Assembly: GCF_011421635.1 (NCBI RefSeq)
Contig: NZ_WTLI01000002.1
Coordinates: 62,347 to 126,346 of the forward strand
DNA length: 64,000 nucleotides
Origin: Paenibacillus turpanensis
GTDB lineage: Bacteria > Bacillota > Bacilli > Paenibacillales > YIM-B00363
Direction of reading: 5' to 3'
Shown here: piece after piece, positions 34,491 through 42,498 of the stretch
Position numbering within the stretch: the stretch's first letter is position 1
How the letters are laid out: the number at the start of each line of letters is the position of its first letter
Translations under genes and position numbers: made by a program
The notes under the pieces: generated by a model
The model's database searches: none
Seen by the model: the letters and a program-made list of their open reading frames with translations, nothing else
What the model was told of the DNA's origin: nothing

Positions 34491-34532
34491 GAAAAGGGCC
34501 TATCAAACGTGCGTACGTTTGACAGACCCTTC
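34491..34532 (-). terminator. Terminator after the CGNR remnant
   Basis: A long inverted repeat (AAGGG..TCAAACGT-GCGT-ACGTTTGA..CCCTT) runs into CCCTTTTCC on the minus strand. Confidence 0.65.
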
Positions 34533-34552
34533 TATCAGCGTTCTTTATTCGT

Positions 34553-34915
34553 TTACTCCCGTTGTTTTTGCCGCTCCAAGAACGCCGCTACCTTCATGCG
34601 ATTGCCGAATGCATTTTGACTGCACCTGCGTCGCGTCGCATTGCGACTTTGATCGTAAAAGAGGAGCTCGCATTCCGGATTTTCACATTTCTTCACAAGT
34701 TCCGCATCGCATGTACTGAAGAAGTCGACCGCCGCCTCCGCGATCGGGGCAAGCAGCTCTCAGCAAGAACTTCCGATCCGTAACGAACCCTTGTCCGTCC
34801 TGTCGCCTTGTGAGCTTTGTCGTTACAACCCGCTCCTCCAGCAATTTATTGATCGGTGCGATTCCGTCCGTAACGTCGCCTCCCGACTTGTCCGCGACAG
34901 TCCCGATCGTTTTTA
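34553..34915 (-). pseudogene. Remnant of an ABATE/CGNR zinc-finger regulator
   Basis: The minus strand shows pieces of a CGNR zinc-finger protein. An upstream frame reads TVADKSGGDVTDGIAPINKLLEE, like the ABATE domain. It shifts near 34755 to a frame reading LLAPIAEAAVDFF and then CENPECELLFYDQSRN. The zinc-finger consensus RRWC-CGNR appears as RRRCSQNAFGNR, so one ligand cysteine is replaced by Phe. Stop at 34555. With a frameshift and a lost zinc ligand this is a decayed gene. Confidence 0.7.
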
Positions 34916-35114
34916 CTTTTATATATGAACAATATATACAATATGTATTTTGGTCTCAAGTGCAAGTACGAGTTGCTTCAACTCGCCTTCACACTCGATT
35001 ACGCCACAAGTACGCGCCTTACTTCCTTGTCCGCGCATACGAAACGGGTGTCTTCTTAACGGTGGTTCGTGTTCACAACGTTTGCCAGTATAAACACGAA
35101 GCGATGTAAAATGG
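34916..35114. other. AT-rich stretch without a clear gene
   Basis: TATATATGAACAATATATACAATATG opens a plus-strand frame of about 45 codons, but it lacks a ribosome site and recognisable similarity. I see no RNA gene. Confidence 0.3.
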
Positions 35115-35142
35115 AAATAAAAAAAGCCTCTAACACGAGGCT
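35115..35142 (-). terminator. Terminator of the acetyltransferase/peptide operon
   Basis: On the minus strand AGCCTC-GTGTTA-GAGGCT is followed by TTTTTTATTT. It ends the operon 36407-35193. Confidence 0.85.
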
Positions 35143-35192
35143 CCCGATGGGATTATTTCAGATCTGACTGTTTAGTATTCAACCACTAACCT

Positions 35193-35726
35193 TCAAGCAT
35201 CCATCGAGTAACGCTTCTGGAACCTCAGGCAATAGTTTTCCAGCTCACGAAACGGTATCTGATAACAAACCAGATCATTCACGAAATGACGTTCAGAACC
35301 CGGTAAAAGAATACATTTAGAGAAGAGCCTGTTCCCCTCTGCTTGATCCTCTTTAACCCAAAACTGAACCCTCTCGACTTCCTTGCAACCCTCTTTGATT
35401 CTGACTAGCAGCGCCAGCAGCACTTGAACGAACAAGGTTTGCCGCCGATGTTCAGGACGCAGATAGAAAACCTCCACTTGGCAGATGTGGCGATCCTCAT
35501 AGGCGTTAGCACCTGTCCCATATACGAAACCGACAGCTCCAACAAGATCGTAATCCTCTTCCGAGAGAATCAACATCGCCTTGCCGAAAAGGAGCGGACT
35601 ACTCAGAAAACTAAGCTTCACCGCAAAAGGATACGGCAGATTCAACTCCGCATGGTGCCGGAGCAGAAACTTCATGTAACCCTCGTAGTCCAGCTCTGTG
35701 CTGCATGGTCGGCATAAGTATAGCAT
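35193..35726 (-). CDS. GNAT-like acyltransferase (downstream copy)
   Basis: A 177-residue protein with a GNAT-like layout. The acyl-CoA binding segment looks like VEVFYLRPEHRRQTLFVQVLLALLVRI (about 95-120), preceded by LVGAVGFVYGTGANAYEDRHIC. It is paralogous to the gene at 35883: GTGANAYED..VEVFYLRPEHRRQTLFVQ aligns with GTPDKNFED..VNFAIMARAYRGTRLFVK. The usual Q/RxxGxG/A is not intact, so activity or substrate may be unusual. ATG 35726 shares a base with the stop of the 40-codon peptide gene (TAATG), so translation is coupled. Confidence 0.65.
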   Translation of the reverse strand: MLYLCRPCSTELDYEGYMKFLLRHHAELNLPYPFAVKLSFLSSPLLFGKAMLILSEEDYDLVGAVGFVYGTGANAYEDRHICQVEVFYLRPEHRRQTLFVQVLLALLVRIKEGCKEVERVQFWVKEDQAEGNRLFSKCILLPGSERHFVNDLVCYQIPFRELENYCLRFQKRYSMDA

Positions 35727-35848
35727 TACTTCGCCGGCTGTGGTTGTGGTTGCAATTGTGGCTGTGCTCTTAAAGTATCATTGAGTATAGCAAACCTTCC
35801 TAACTTACCGCCGGTTTTCTTATCGATGTTGGGTGGTGGTACAAACAT
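35726..35848 (-). CDS. 40-residue peptide between two acetyltransferase-like genes
   Basis: ATG 35848 follows ACGGAGGATGA, a strong ribosome site, and the stop overlaps the next start. The peptide begins MFVPPPNIDKKTGGKLG, continues FAILNDTLR and ends in a run alternating Q, P and L before PAK. It has no signal peptide or membrane helix. The size, defined N-terminal block and variable low-complexity tail resemble a precursor peptide or a small partner protein. The flanking GNAT-like enzymes could modify it. No family is recognised. Confidence 0.65.
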   Translation of the reverse strand: MFVPPPNIDKKTGGKLGRFAILNDTLRAQPQLQPQPQPAK

Positions 35849-35882
35849 AGGTCATCCTCCGTTTTTAATAATGATTTTTTTC

Positions 35883-36407
35883 TTATTGTGATTGTACTCT
35901 AAATAAACGCATTAAGATAGACTTAATTTGGTGTATTCTGACACAAAATACGGTTTCCTCTCCAAGTGCACTTTCCTGAGTGTGGCTGGCGTGGGCAAAT
36001 TTGGAATATAACCTGCATAAATAAGTGTTTTCCGATAAGGCATTTAATCTAAGTTCACGTACATCCGGATGTGCCTCGGTGATTAACTCAACCATATAAT
36101 ACAGAGACTTAACAAAAAGGCGTGTCCCCCTGTAGGCTCTAGCCATAATAGCAAAGTTGACAAAGGCGACTTCCGTATCCTCAAAATTTTTGTCAGGCGT
36201 TCCGTGATAGTAAGTCATCATGCCGAGAACCCGATTGTCCTCATCCGTAATATAAATCAAATGACCTTGTGTAATATGGGAACATAACAGACTGACTATA
36301 TCCAAGGTGCCAAAAGAAGGATGTAATGCGTGTCTGTTCTCAATGGCGAATAAACTGGCTTTAGCCAAGGCCTCATCACTAGTACAACGTTTGATATAGG
36401 TTGTCAT
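35883..36407 (-). CDS. GNAT-like acyltransferase (upstream copy)
   Basis: A 174-residue protein with GNAT-like features: VLGMMTYYHGTPDKNFEDTEVAFVNFAIMARAYRGTRLFVKSLYYMVELI (about 85-135) and then LRLNALSENTYLCRLYSKFAHA, the usual end of the fold. The frame opens at 36557, but that ATG is in the loop of the upstream terminator. ATG 36407 has GGGAG seven bases upstream and gives a length equal to the paralogue at 35193. It is the first gene of a three-gene unit with the 40-residue peptide. Confidence 0.7.
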   Translation of the reverse strand: MTTYIKRCTSDEALAKASLFAIENRHALHPSFGTLDIVSLLCSHITQGHLIYITDEDNRVLGMMTYYHGTPDKNFEDTEVAFVNFAIMARAYRGTRLFVKSLYYMVELITEAHPDVRELRLNALSENTYLCRLYSKFAHASHTQESALGEETVFCVRIHQIKSILMRLFRVQSQ

Positions 36408-36544
36408 AAGGAAACTCCCATCATATAAGTGTCGTTGCTTTTCATCCAATTTCGCTCGATTACCGGTACGTTTCATGTACTTATATAAGTAAGGCTTAGC
36501 TTCGTTTATATGGGTAATCGCCTGTATATTCGTCTTTACGCATA

Positions 36545-36570
36545 CAAAATCCCCCATAACGGGGGATTTA
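36545..36570 (-). terminator. Terminator of the MHYT-GGDEF-EAL gene
   Basis: AAATCCCCC-GTTAT-GGGGGATTTT on the minus strand, 18 nt after the stop at 36588. Confidence 0.85.
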
Positions 36571-36587
36571 CTCGTTTATTGTGCATG

Positions 36588-38606
36588 TTAAGCGGACTGC
36601 TTCGATTTCAGCCAACGATCCATCTCTTCCCGCGGCATCGGCTTACCATAATAGTAGCCCTGCATTACTTGGCAGCCACGGGATTGTAAAAATTCAATCT
36701 GCTCCTCCGTCTCCACGCCTTCGGCAACCACCTGCAGCTTCAGATTGGCGGCAATCGTAATAATATTGCTGATGATCGCCTGCTTGGAGGGCTGATCGGA
36801 ATTGCGAATAAACACCTGGTCAATTTTAAGGGTGTTTACCGGCATCTGGTCAAGAGTTCCCAGCGAAGAATAGCCTGTCCCAAAATCGTCCAATGAGACG
36901 GCGACGCCAAGAGCACGGAGCTGCTGCAGCTGTGTAACGGCATCCACAACATCATTAATCGCGATCGACTCCGTAATCTCCAGTTCGATATATTCCGGCG
37001 GCAAGCCCGAACACTCCAGTGCATCCTGAACCATCGCAATGAGATGGCCGCTCTCAAACACACGAACAGACATATTTACGGAAATAGGAACTTTAGCGGT
37101 ATCCTCCGCCTGCCACTCCACATTTTGCATGCACACTTCCTTTAGCATCCAACGCGTAATCGGAACAATCATGCCGGTTTCTTCCGAGATCGGGATGAAC
37201 TCACTAGGAGGGACTGTCCCCAGGTTCGGGTGATTCCACCGAAGAAGCGCCTCCATCCCGACCAGCCGGTTACTGACGGAATCCCATTTCGGCTGGTAGG
37301 CAACAAAAAATTCGTTGCGCATAAGCGCTGCCCGCAGATCCTTTTCAAGGCCGGACCTGCGCACCTGCCTCCGTTCCAGCTCAAAATTGAACAGCTCCCA
37401 TTTGTTTTTTCCAGAGCCTTTCGCCTGATACATCGCGATATCCGCTGCTTTCATTAGATCAGTGCGATGGGCGCCATGCTCAGGAGCAAGACTGATTCCT
37501 ACGCTCGCAGTCACATAAAGCTCATTCCCCTTAATAAGATAGGGCTGCTTAATGGTGTCGATAATGCGTGCTGCCGTATGTTCCGCCTCCTGTGGAGTTG
37601 AACCCGGGAGTGCAATTAAAAACTCATCTCCACCGAGTCGAAACACCTCTCCGGAAGGTCCAATACAATGAACAAAGCGTACGCCCGCTTCCTGAAGCAG
37701 TAAATCGCCGATATCATGTCCCAGCGTATCATTGATCGTTTTGAAGCGATCCAAATCGATAAACAGCACAGCGCCCTTCGGCTCGGCAAAGCTGCTTACA
37801 AAATATCGGTCCAAGCCGTAACGGTTAGGCAGACCTGTTAACGGATCAAGGTAAGCCATCCGCTCCAGCACCGTCCGGTCAAAGAAAATCGCTCCCCACG
37901 AAATGAGTAAAATAAACAACGTGGCAACCGCTACCGCGATAAGCAAAAATGACGTTTGCCCTGCTGCCCCATGCCCCCCGCCTTCCCCAACAAGGCCGGT
38001 TACAGGATGAAATTTCGCAGCTGCCATTCCCGTATAATGCATTCCACAGATCGCAAGCCCCATCACCAAGGAACAGAGCAGCTTCCATCCACTGAAGGCC
38101 GGGCTGTTACGGAAACGCCGAAAAAGAAGCAGAGCGGCATAGGAAGCCGTAAAGGCGATAAGCACGGATAAGGCCAAAAGCTTCGGGTCATACTCCACTT
38201 CGGCCGGCATCTGCATCGCCGCCATCCCGGAATAATGCATCGTTACGATGCCAACCCCCATTGCAAGGCCGCCGATCCCGATGCGACCAATGCCCGCCTG
38301 AGCTCCTCCAGTAACCGTGAAGGCAATAAAGGAGGCTGCTATACTAGCAAGCGCAGATAAAACCGTAATAGTTATATTGTATGTAACGTCAATATTCAGC
38401 TCGAAGGCCAGCATTCCGACAAAATGCATCGACCAGACGCCGATCCCCATCACACAGGAACCGGCCATAAGCCAAACCGTTTTGTTTTTCCCCTTGGATA
38501 ACGAAATTTTTCCCGCTAAATCCAATGCCGAGTAAGACGCTAAAACGGCAATTACAAAGGATAACAAAATAATCCAAATGTTATAATGAGTATGTATGGA
38601 ATGCAA
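36588..38606 (-). CDS. MHYT-GGDEF-EAL cyclic di-GMP protein
   Basis: A 672-residue membrane protein. The N-terminal MHYT sensor has seven or so helices and three signature repeats (MHFVGM, MHYSGM, MHYTGM) thought to bind a metal and sense gas. The GGDEF domain (about 255-410) has the intact loop RLGGDEF. The EAL domain (about 425-665) has GMEALLRW, ELEITES, DDFGTGYSS and EGVET. Both making and breaking of cyclic di-GMP are possible; the intact EAL suggests phosphodiesterase activity, with GGDEF active or regulatory. The TTG start follows AAGGAG by 11 nt. Single-gene unit with its own terminator. Confidence 0.9.
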   Translation of the reverse strand: MHSIHTHYNIWIILLSFVIAVLASYSALDLAGKISLSKGKNKTVWLMAGSCVMGIGVWSMHFVGMLAFELNIDVTYNITITVLSALASIAASFIAFTVTGGAQAGIGRIGIGGLAMGVGIVTMHYSGMAAMQMPAEVEYDPKLLALSVLIAFTASYAALLLFRRFRNSPAFSGWKLLCSLVMGLAICGMHYTGMAAAKFHPVTGLVGEGGGHGAAGQTSFLLIAVAVATLFILLISWGAIFFDRTVLERMAYLDPLTGLPNRYGLDRYFVSSFAEPKGAVLFIDLDRFKTINDTLGHDIGDLLLQEAGVRFVHCIGPSGEVFRLGGDEFLIALPGSTPQEAEHTAARIIDTIKQPYLIKGNELYVTASVGISLAPEHGAHRTDLMKAADIAMYQAKGSGKNKWELFNFELERRQVRRSGLEKDLRAALMRNEFFVAYQPKWDSVSNRLVGMEALLRWNHPNLGTVPPSEFIPISEETGMIVPITRWMLKEVCMQNVEWQAEDTAKVPISVNMSVRVFESGHLIAMVQDALECSGLPPEYIELEITESIAINDVVDAVTQLQQLRALGVAVSLDDFGTGYSSLGTLDQMPVNTLKIDQVFIRNSDQPSKQAIISNIITIAANLKLQVVAEGVETEEQIEFLQSRGCQVMQGYYYGKPMPREEMDRWLKSKQSA

Positions 38607-38760
38607 TTCGGTCGGGTCTCCTTAGGTACAATGTAGTCTGACATGGCTGCTGGTTGGCTTCCCTTATCATCATATACTATATTCATTTCTTAATAATACT
38701 AGCTATTCATTATCATAATCGAAAAGAGAATAAAACTCGACCATTTTCTTCTTTGAAAAC

Positions 38761-38801
38761 CCAAAAAAACCACCGAAAAGCGATGCTTCTTCCGGTGGCT
38801 T
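38761..38801 (-). terminator. Terminator of the 38810-39363 gene pair
   Basis: On the minus strand GCCACCG and CGGTGG flank a 17-base loop and end in TTTTTTTT. Confidence 0.85.
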
Positions 38802-38809
38802 TGAATGAA

Positions 38810-39133
38810 TTAAGTATTTGCGTTCAAAATGTTCATCGATTGAATATGCTCACGCGTTTCCCGTGTGCCCAGCTCATAAATTTTGCGATAAATCTCAACT
38901 AAATAGTCGTCGTAATAATCGTTTACCGCGTCGTGATGATATTCCACACCAGGCACATGGGCACGCCAAAACGCACGCTCATTGACCCAAGACTGCCCTT
39001 CGAAGAGCTCTTGAAGATCTTCCACTTCTTTCGGGGTTGCCTCAATCTCAAGCTCATAAGAAGAATCCCCTTGGTTTTCCATCACAGTCCCAGCCTGAAC
39101 TGAAACGTAGTATTTCTTTTTATCCATCTCCAA
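38810..39133 (-). CDS. Conserved acidic hypothetical protein
   Basis: A 107-residue soluble acidic protein. The beta-rich N-terminal part (KKYYVSVQAGTVMENQGDSSYELEIEATPKEV) is followed by a helical C-terminal part (AVNDYYDDYLVEIYRKIYELGTRETREHI). Similar proteins of this size occur in many Bacillales as hypothetical proteins or loosely annotated hydrolases, and I see no catalytic motif. The ATG follows GGAGAG. It lies 8 nt after the small membrane protein gene on the same strand and shares its terminator. Confidence 0.7.
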   Translation of the reverse strand: MEMDKKKYYVSVQAGTVMENQGDSSYELEIEATPKEVEDLQELFEGQSWVNERAFWRAHVPGVEYHHDAVNDYYDDYLVEIYRKIYELGTRETREHIQSMNILNANT

Positions 39134-39141
39134 GCTCTCCT

Positions 39142-39363
39142 CTACCGATTATTTAGCAGCCATACAATCGTAATCAGCGCAATAATGATGGGCACAGCAA
39201 TATACGCATAAACGATTGGGTTCGCCCGAGCAGGATGCTTAGCAACCATGTTGTTCGAATCTTTATCCAATTCGTGGTGCTGCTGCCGGCGCATAATTCC
39301 ATAAGACCCGATCGCACCGAAGAATATGACCGCAAACACAAGAACGAGTAAAAAAGTCAGCAC
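39142..39363 (-). CDS. Small two-helix membrane protein
   Basis: A 73-residue protein with helices at about 3-22 and 48-69, joined by a polar segment with RRQQHHELDKDSNN. No family is assigned. The ATG at 39363 has GAGGAGAGG upstream. It precedes the gene at 38810 by 8 nt and is probably co-transcribed. Confidence 0.65.
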   Translation of the reverse strand: MLTFLLVLVFAVIFFGAIGSYGIMRRQQHHELDKDSNNMVAKHPARANPIVYAYIAVPIIIALITIVWLLNNR

Positions 39364-39499
39364 GAGCTTCCTCTCCTCACATGGATTTGTTGCTTAGCGT
39401 TTGCATTTCTTGAATTTTTATGTGTGCAGCAGGATCATACGATTCGAAGCAAAAGAATAAAGCTGAACCAATCTTATGAATACCGAGGGAGCGATTAGG

Positions 39500-40120
39500 A
39501 TGAGCACGTTTCATATTCAACGTTTGGATTCATTAAGCAATGAAGCTGTCGAAAAGACGGCTCAGCTTTTTACAGATTGCTTTATGCAGGAGCTTTGCAC
39601 GAGCCTACGAATCCCTCCTCACTCCATGGCCAAGACTTTCAGTCACTCATTTGTGAAGGATCATTATTTTGTTTGCATGGAAGGAGAAACGATTCTGGGA
39701 ATTGGAGCGGTATCAACTCTCCATGGGAGATCACACCGTCTCGATAAAAATTGGTTACGAAGGGAGCTCGGCTATATCAGGGGCGGCTTCGTTTATAACG
39801 CGATGCGTGAGGAACTCGAGCATCCCTTGCCATTAACAGCCCATCAAGCTTACATCGAATCGATTGCTACAGCTGAACATGCTAGAGGAAAAGGGGTGGC
39901 CACAACCCTTATGAATTTTTTGATGGGCACCCATTCTCACCATGAATTTATCTTGGAGGTTATGGATCGCAATGAGAAAGCGATTCGTCTTTATGAGCAT
40001 TTGGGCTTTACTGTCTTTCGGAAGAAGAAGGCCGGCTTTTTCTTGCGGTTAGGCGGTATTCGCGAACGAATTTACATGCTTAAAAGAAATGAAAACCATA
40101 CGATAACCGGAAACGAATAA
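39500..40120 (+). CDS. GNAT family N-acetyltransferase
   Basis: A 206-residue acetyltransferase. The acetyl-CoA site is IATAEHARGKGVATTLMNFLM (about 125-145), and the later VMDRNEKAIRLYEHLGF is the standard GNAT C-terminal motif. The N-terminal part (AQLFTDCFMQELCTSL) forms the acceptor side; the substrate is unknown. ATG 39500 follows GAGGGAG by 8 nt. An in-frame ATG at 39476 has no ribosome site. The small transporter-like gene at 40200 follows on the same strand. Confidence 0.88.
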   Translation: MSTFHIQRLDSLSNEAVEKTAQLFTDCFMQELCTSLRIPPHSMAKTFSHSFVKDHYFVCMEGETILGIGAVSTLHGRSHRLDKNWLRRELGYIRGGFVYNAMREELEHPLPLTAHQAYIESIATAEHARGKGVATTLMNFLMGTHSHHEFILEVMDRNEKAIRLYEHLGFTVFRKKKAGFFLRLGGIRERIYMLKRNENHTITGNE

Positions 40121-40199
40121 CGATTTATTTATGCGGGGTCTAAAATGTTGCGTTCGGGAAACAATAACGGTGTCCCAAAAATACAGAGGAGGGAACACC

Positions 40200-40547
40200 A
40201 TGCTATTGGTTTACGGGATCGGACTGCTTATCGCCGGACTTTTCCTAATCAACGCCATCTTTTCTTATCAAAGCAAACATATTGACCCTGCTTTCTGGAC
40301 GACTATCTGGTTTCAAGTCAAAATGATTCCCCTCTTTTTTGCAGCCAATGTCATGATCGGTTTTGGGATCAAGTACAATTACAAATCCACGGGAAGTTTA
40401 ACCTTTGCTTTAAGCCTGTCAAAAGGCTTCGAAATTTTTATCGTTGTATTAATGGGGTATTTGTTTTTAAAAGAGGTGCCAACTTGGAAAACGTGGGTGG
40501 GACTATCCTTAGTTATAGGCGGTTTTGTGATTACTAGGCTAAAATAA
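40200..40547 (+). CDS. Four-helix DMT/EamA-like small membrane protein
   Basis: A 115-residue protein with four hydrophobic segments, the last reading TWVGLSLVIGGFVITRLK as in small EamA/SMR-type transporters. It may act as a dimer, as such half-size proteins do; no substrate is evident. ATG 40200 follows GGAGGGAA. It lies 79 nt after the GNAT gene, perhaps in one transcript. Confidence 0.7.
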   Translation: MLLVYGIGLLIAGLFLINAIFSYQSKHIDPAFWTTIWFQVKMIPLFFAANVMIGFGIKYNYKSTGSLTFALSLSKGFEIFIVVLMGYLFLKEVPTWKTWVGLSLVIGGFVITRLK

Positions 40548-40574
40548 AACTGCCCAGCCTCTAGGCTGAGCAGT
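40540..40574 (-). terminator. Terminator of the polysaccharide deacetylase gene
   Basis: On the minus strand ACTGCTCAGCCT-AG-AGGCTGGGCAGT runs into TTTATTTT. It overlaps the end of the convergent membrane-protein gene. Confidence 0.75.
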
Positions 40575-40593
40575 CAAGAAAAGGAAAATAACT

Positions 40594-41394
40594 TTACAAT
40601 AAAGAGGTTGTCGTTCCGCCCTTGGCTTCAACAACCCGTCCACTTACCTGTAGCCAGACTGATGCTGCCGACGGATTAAAGACCATTTCCCGCGAGGCAG
40701 AAAACTTCAGGCTGCGGAAAGCATTCATGTAATCGACATATTGAATGTTCGTCGCATACCATATGTCTTCACGTCCGCCCACCATTTCGCAGAACTGTTC
40801 GATCAGCTCCCAGTTGTTATCATTATCGAACTCATAGCTGTGACCCCAGACGTACATCATATAAAGATACTGCTGTTTATGGAGCTCGATAAACTGCTGT
40901 CCGAGCTGAAGCAGGTCTCTTTTGTGATGACAGGTCGGCTTCCATTCGATCAAGTCGTCCGGCAGACCGAACCCTCCAGTGGACTGTACGACACGGGAAT
41001 ATTCGATGCCCAGATTCGGCAGCAACTGCTTAATCCGGCTGTTGAACGAGCCGTTCGGGTAAGACATTCCGCGAACCGGATAGCCGACCAACGCCTCCAG
41101 CCGCTTCCGGTCCTCAAACACTTCTTCCACAATTTGTTCATTCGGCGAACGCTCAATGGTTGGGTGTGTAACGGTATGGGCCGAAACCTCATGGCCTTGG
41201 TACAGCTCGGCAATTTCTTCAGCAGGCAGCCGGTCTCCTTCCCCTAGAAGTCCCGAGTTCAAGTGGAAGGTTCCTTTGATTCCGTTCTTATTGAAAATTT
41301 GCACCAGTCTTCTGTCCGCAATTTTGCCGTCATCATAGCTCATCGTCAGCACCTTATGCTTTCCCTCAGGAAACGTCACAATTACCTTTTGCAT
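40594..41394 (-). CDS. Polysaccharide deacetylase family protein (NodB fold)
   Basis: A 266-residue protein whose NodB-homology part (about 15-200) has the first motif LTMSYDDG with the metal-binding/catalytic Asp pair and the second motif SAHTVTHP with the two metal-binding His. Later SYPNGSFN and the WGHSYEF segment complete the site. Family members remove acetyl groups from chitooligosaccharides, peptidoglycan or related polymers. There is no signal peptide, so an intracellular or small-molecule substrate is possible. The C-terminal 60 residues are a short beta-rich appendage. Start ATG 41394. Confidence 0.85.
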   Translation of the reverse strand: MQKVIVTFPEGKHKVLTMSYDDGKIADRRLVQIFNKNGIKGTFHLNSGLLGEGDRLPAEEIAELYQGHEVSAHTVTHPTIERSPNEQIVEEVFEDRKRLEALVGYPVRGMSYPNGSFNSRIKQLLPNLGIEYSRVVQSTGGFGLPDDLIEWKPTCHHKRDLLQLGQQFIELHKQQYLYMMYVWGHSYEFDNDNNWELIEQFCEMVGGREDIWYATNIQYVDYMNAFRSLKFSASREMVFNPSAASVWLQVSGRVVEAKGGTTTSLL

Positions 41395-41538
41395 AACGAC
41401 ACCTCATCTCTTTATGTATGTACATAAAGTCTAGCAAAGGGAGGGGCTGTCAACAAGATGAGACCCGTAAGGAATTGGCGGAAGCGATAAAATGACACAT
41501 AAAAGGGATCCTTGCAAAACGAAGCGGATGCTCTATTC

Positions 41539-42498
41539 CTACTTTTCCCGAACTGGAAGTTCCGGCAGCTCCGACATCAGCCAGCGTGTATCCGGTACTT
41601 CGCCGGTCACAAAAAACGGGCAATTTCCTGCTCGGCTGATTTCCGCCCAAATGGCTGCGTGCTCCTCGCACTCCTGCACGAAATTCGTAATAAGCAGCCA
41701 ATCCGGCTTTAAGCGCTGCACCAAATTAGCATCAATCGCATCCGGCTTGCCATGATGGGACACCTTCAGGATGCGAGGCTGCAACTTTTCGCGTGTAAGC
41801 AGCCGCTCCCAGTTGTCCAGCAGCGCATCTCCGCCCAGCAAAATCAGCTGCTCCTTCATAGCGGTCTCTCCGCTGCTGCGCTCTAGCAGCCAGATGCTGC
41901 TGTCGCGATTGGAGACCACATGGTATTCGTGAAGCAGCGCGTAGGCGTTCTCCGCAGACGGCGTCTGATTCTGATCACCAAGCGTGACCAGCTCGCGAAT
42001 CGAAGCATATAACGGCAGCGGCTCCCCCTCCACTGGGGACAAATGCCGGAACGTAAACTCGCCGAACGTCCATTCCGTCCGCTCCCCGAACGGCGGACGA
42101 TAATGAATGACTGTGCCTTGGGCCTGCAGCAGCTCGATCAGCTCTTCGTAAAGGCGGAAATGATCGTAGGCTTCCAGCACCACAACCTCACCTTCAGATA
42201 GCCTCGGCAAACGAAACGCCGGGTACGGAAGCACAGCCTCCGCGACCTTGAATTCCTTCGCTAGACGGAGCAAGCCGATAATATGATCCCAGTGAATATG
42301 GGTTAAAATCATCAAATCGAGCCGGTCCCAGCCCTTTTCCGTCATAAACTGCTGCGGTGTAACGCGAACCGCCTCCGTTTCGTCCCCGCCGTCCACGAGG
42401 ACTCGGAACGGCTCGCGCCCTTCAGCCTCCAGCTCAAAGGCAAAGCTGTCGCCTCTCCCTACGTTTAAAGCATATAGGGTACTCCACTTCCTACGCAT
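41539..42498 (-). CDS. MBL-fold hydrolase (ComEC/Rec2-like beta-lactamase domain)
   Basis: A 319-residue metallo-beta-lactamase-fold enzyme. The metal site starts LMILTHIHWDHIIGLLRLAK (the HxHxDH motif, about 67-72), and VSHHGKPDA near residue 247 supplies a later His. The overall layout (LNVGRGDSFAFEL at the start) is that of the ComEC-associated hydrolase domain as a free-standing protein. Its start overlaps the end of the ABC ATPase gene by 8 nt, so it belongs to the transporter operon and may process the imported compound. Substrate unknown. Confidence 0.82.
   Translation of the reverse strand: MRRKWSTLYALNVGRGDSFAFELEAEGREPFRVLVDGGDETEAVRVTPQQFMTEKGWDRLDLMILTHIHWDHIIGLLRLAKEFKVAEAVLPYPAFRLPRLSEGEVVVLEAYDHFRLYEELIELLQAQGTVIHYRPPFGERTEWTFGEFTFRHLSPVEGEPLPLYASIRELVTLGDQNQTPSAENAYALLHEYHVVSNRDSSIWLLERSSGETAMKEQLILLGGDALLDNWERLLTREKLQPRILKVSHHGKPDAIDANLVQRLKPDWLLITNFVQECEEHAAIWAEISRAGNCPFFVTGEVPDTRWLMSELPELPVREK

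Noticed and set aside
36408..36557. A longer N terminus for the first acetyltransferase
   Set aside because: Its ATG lies in the loop of the terminator of the preceding gene and has no ribosome site.
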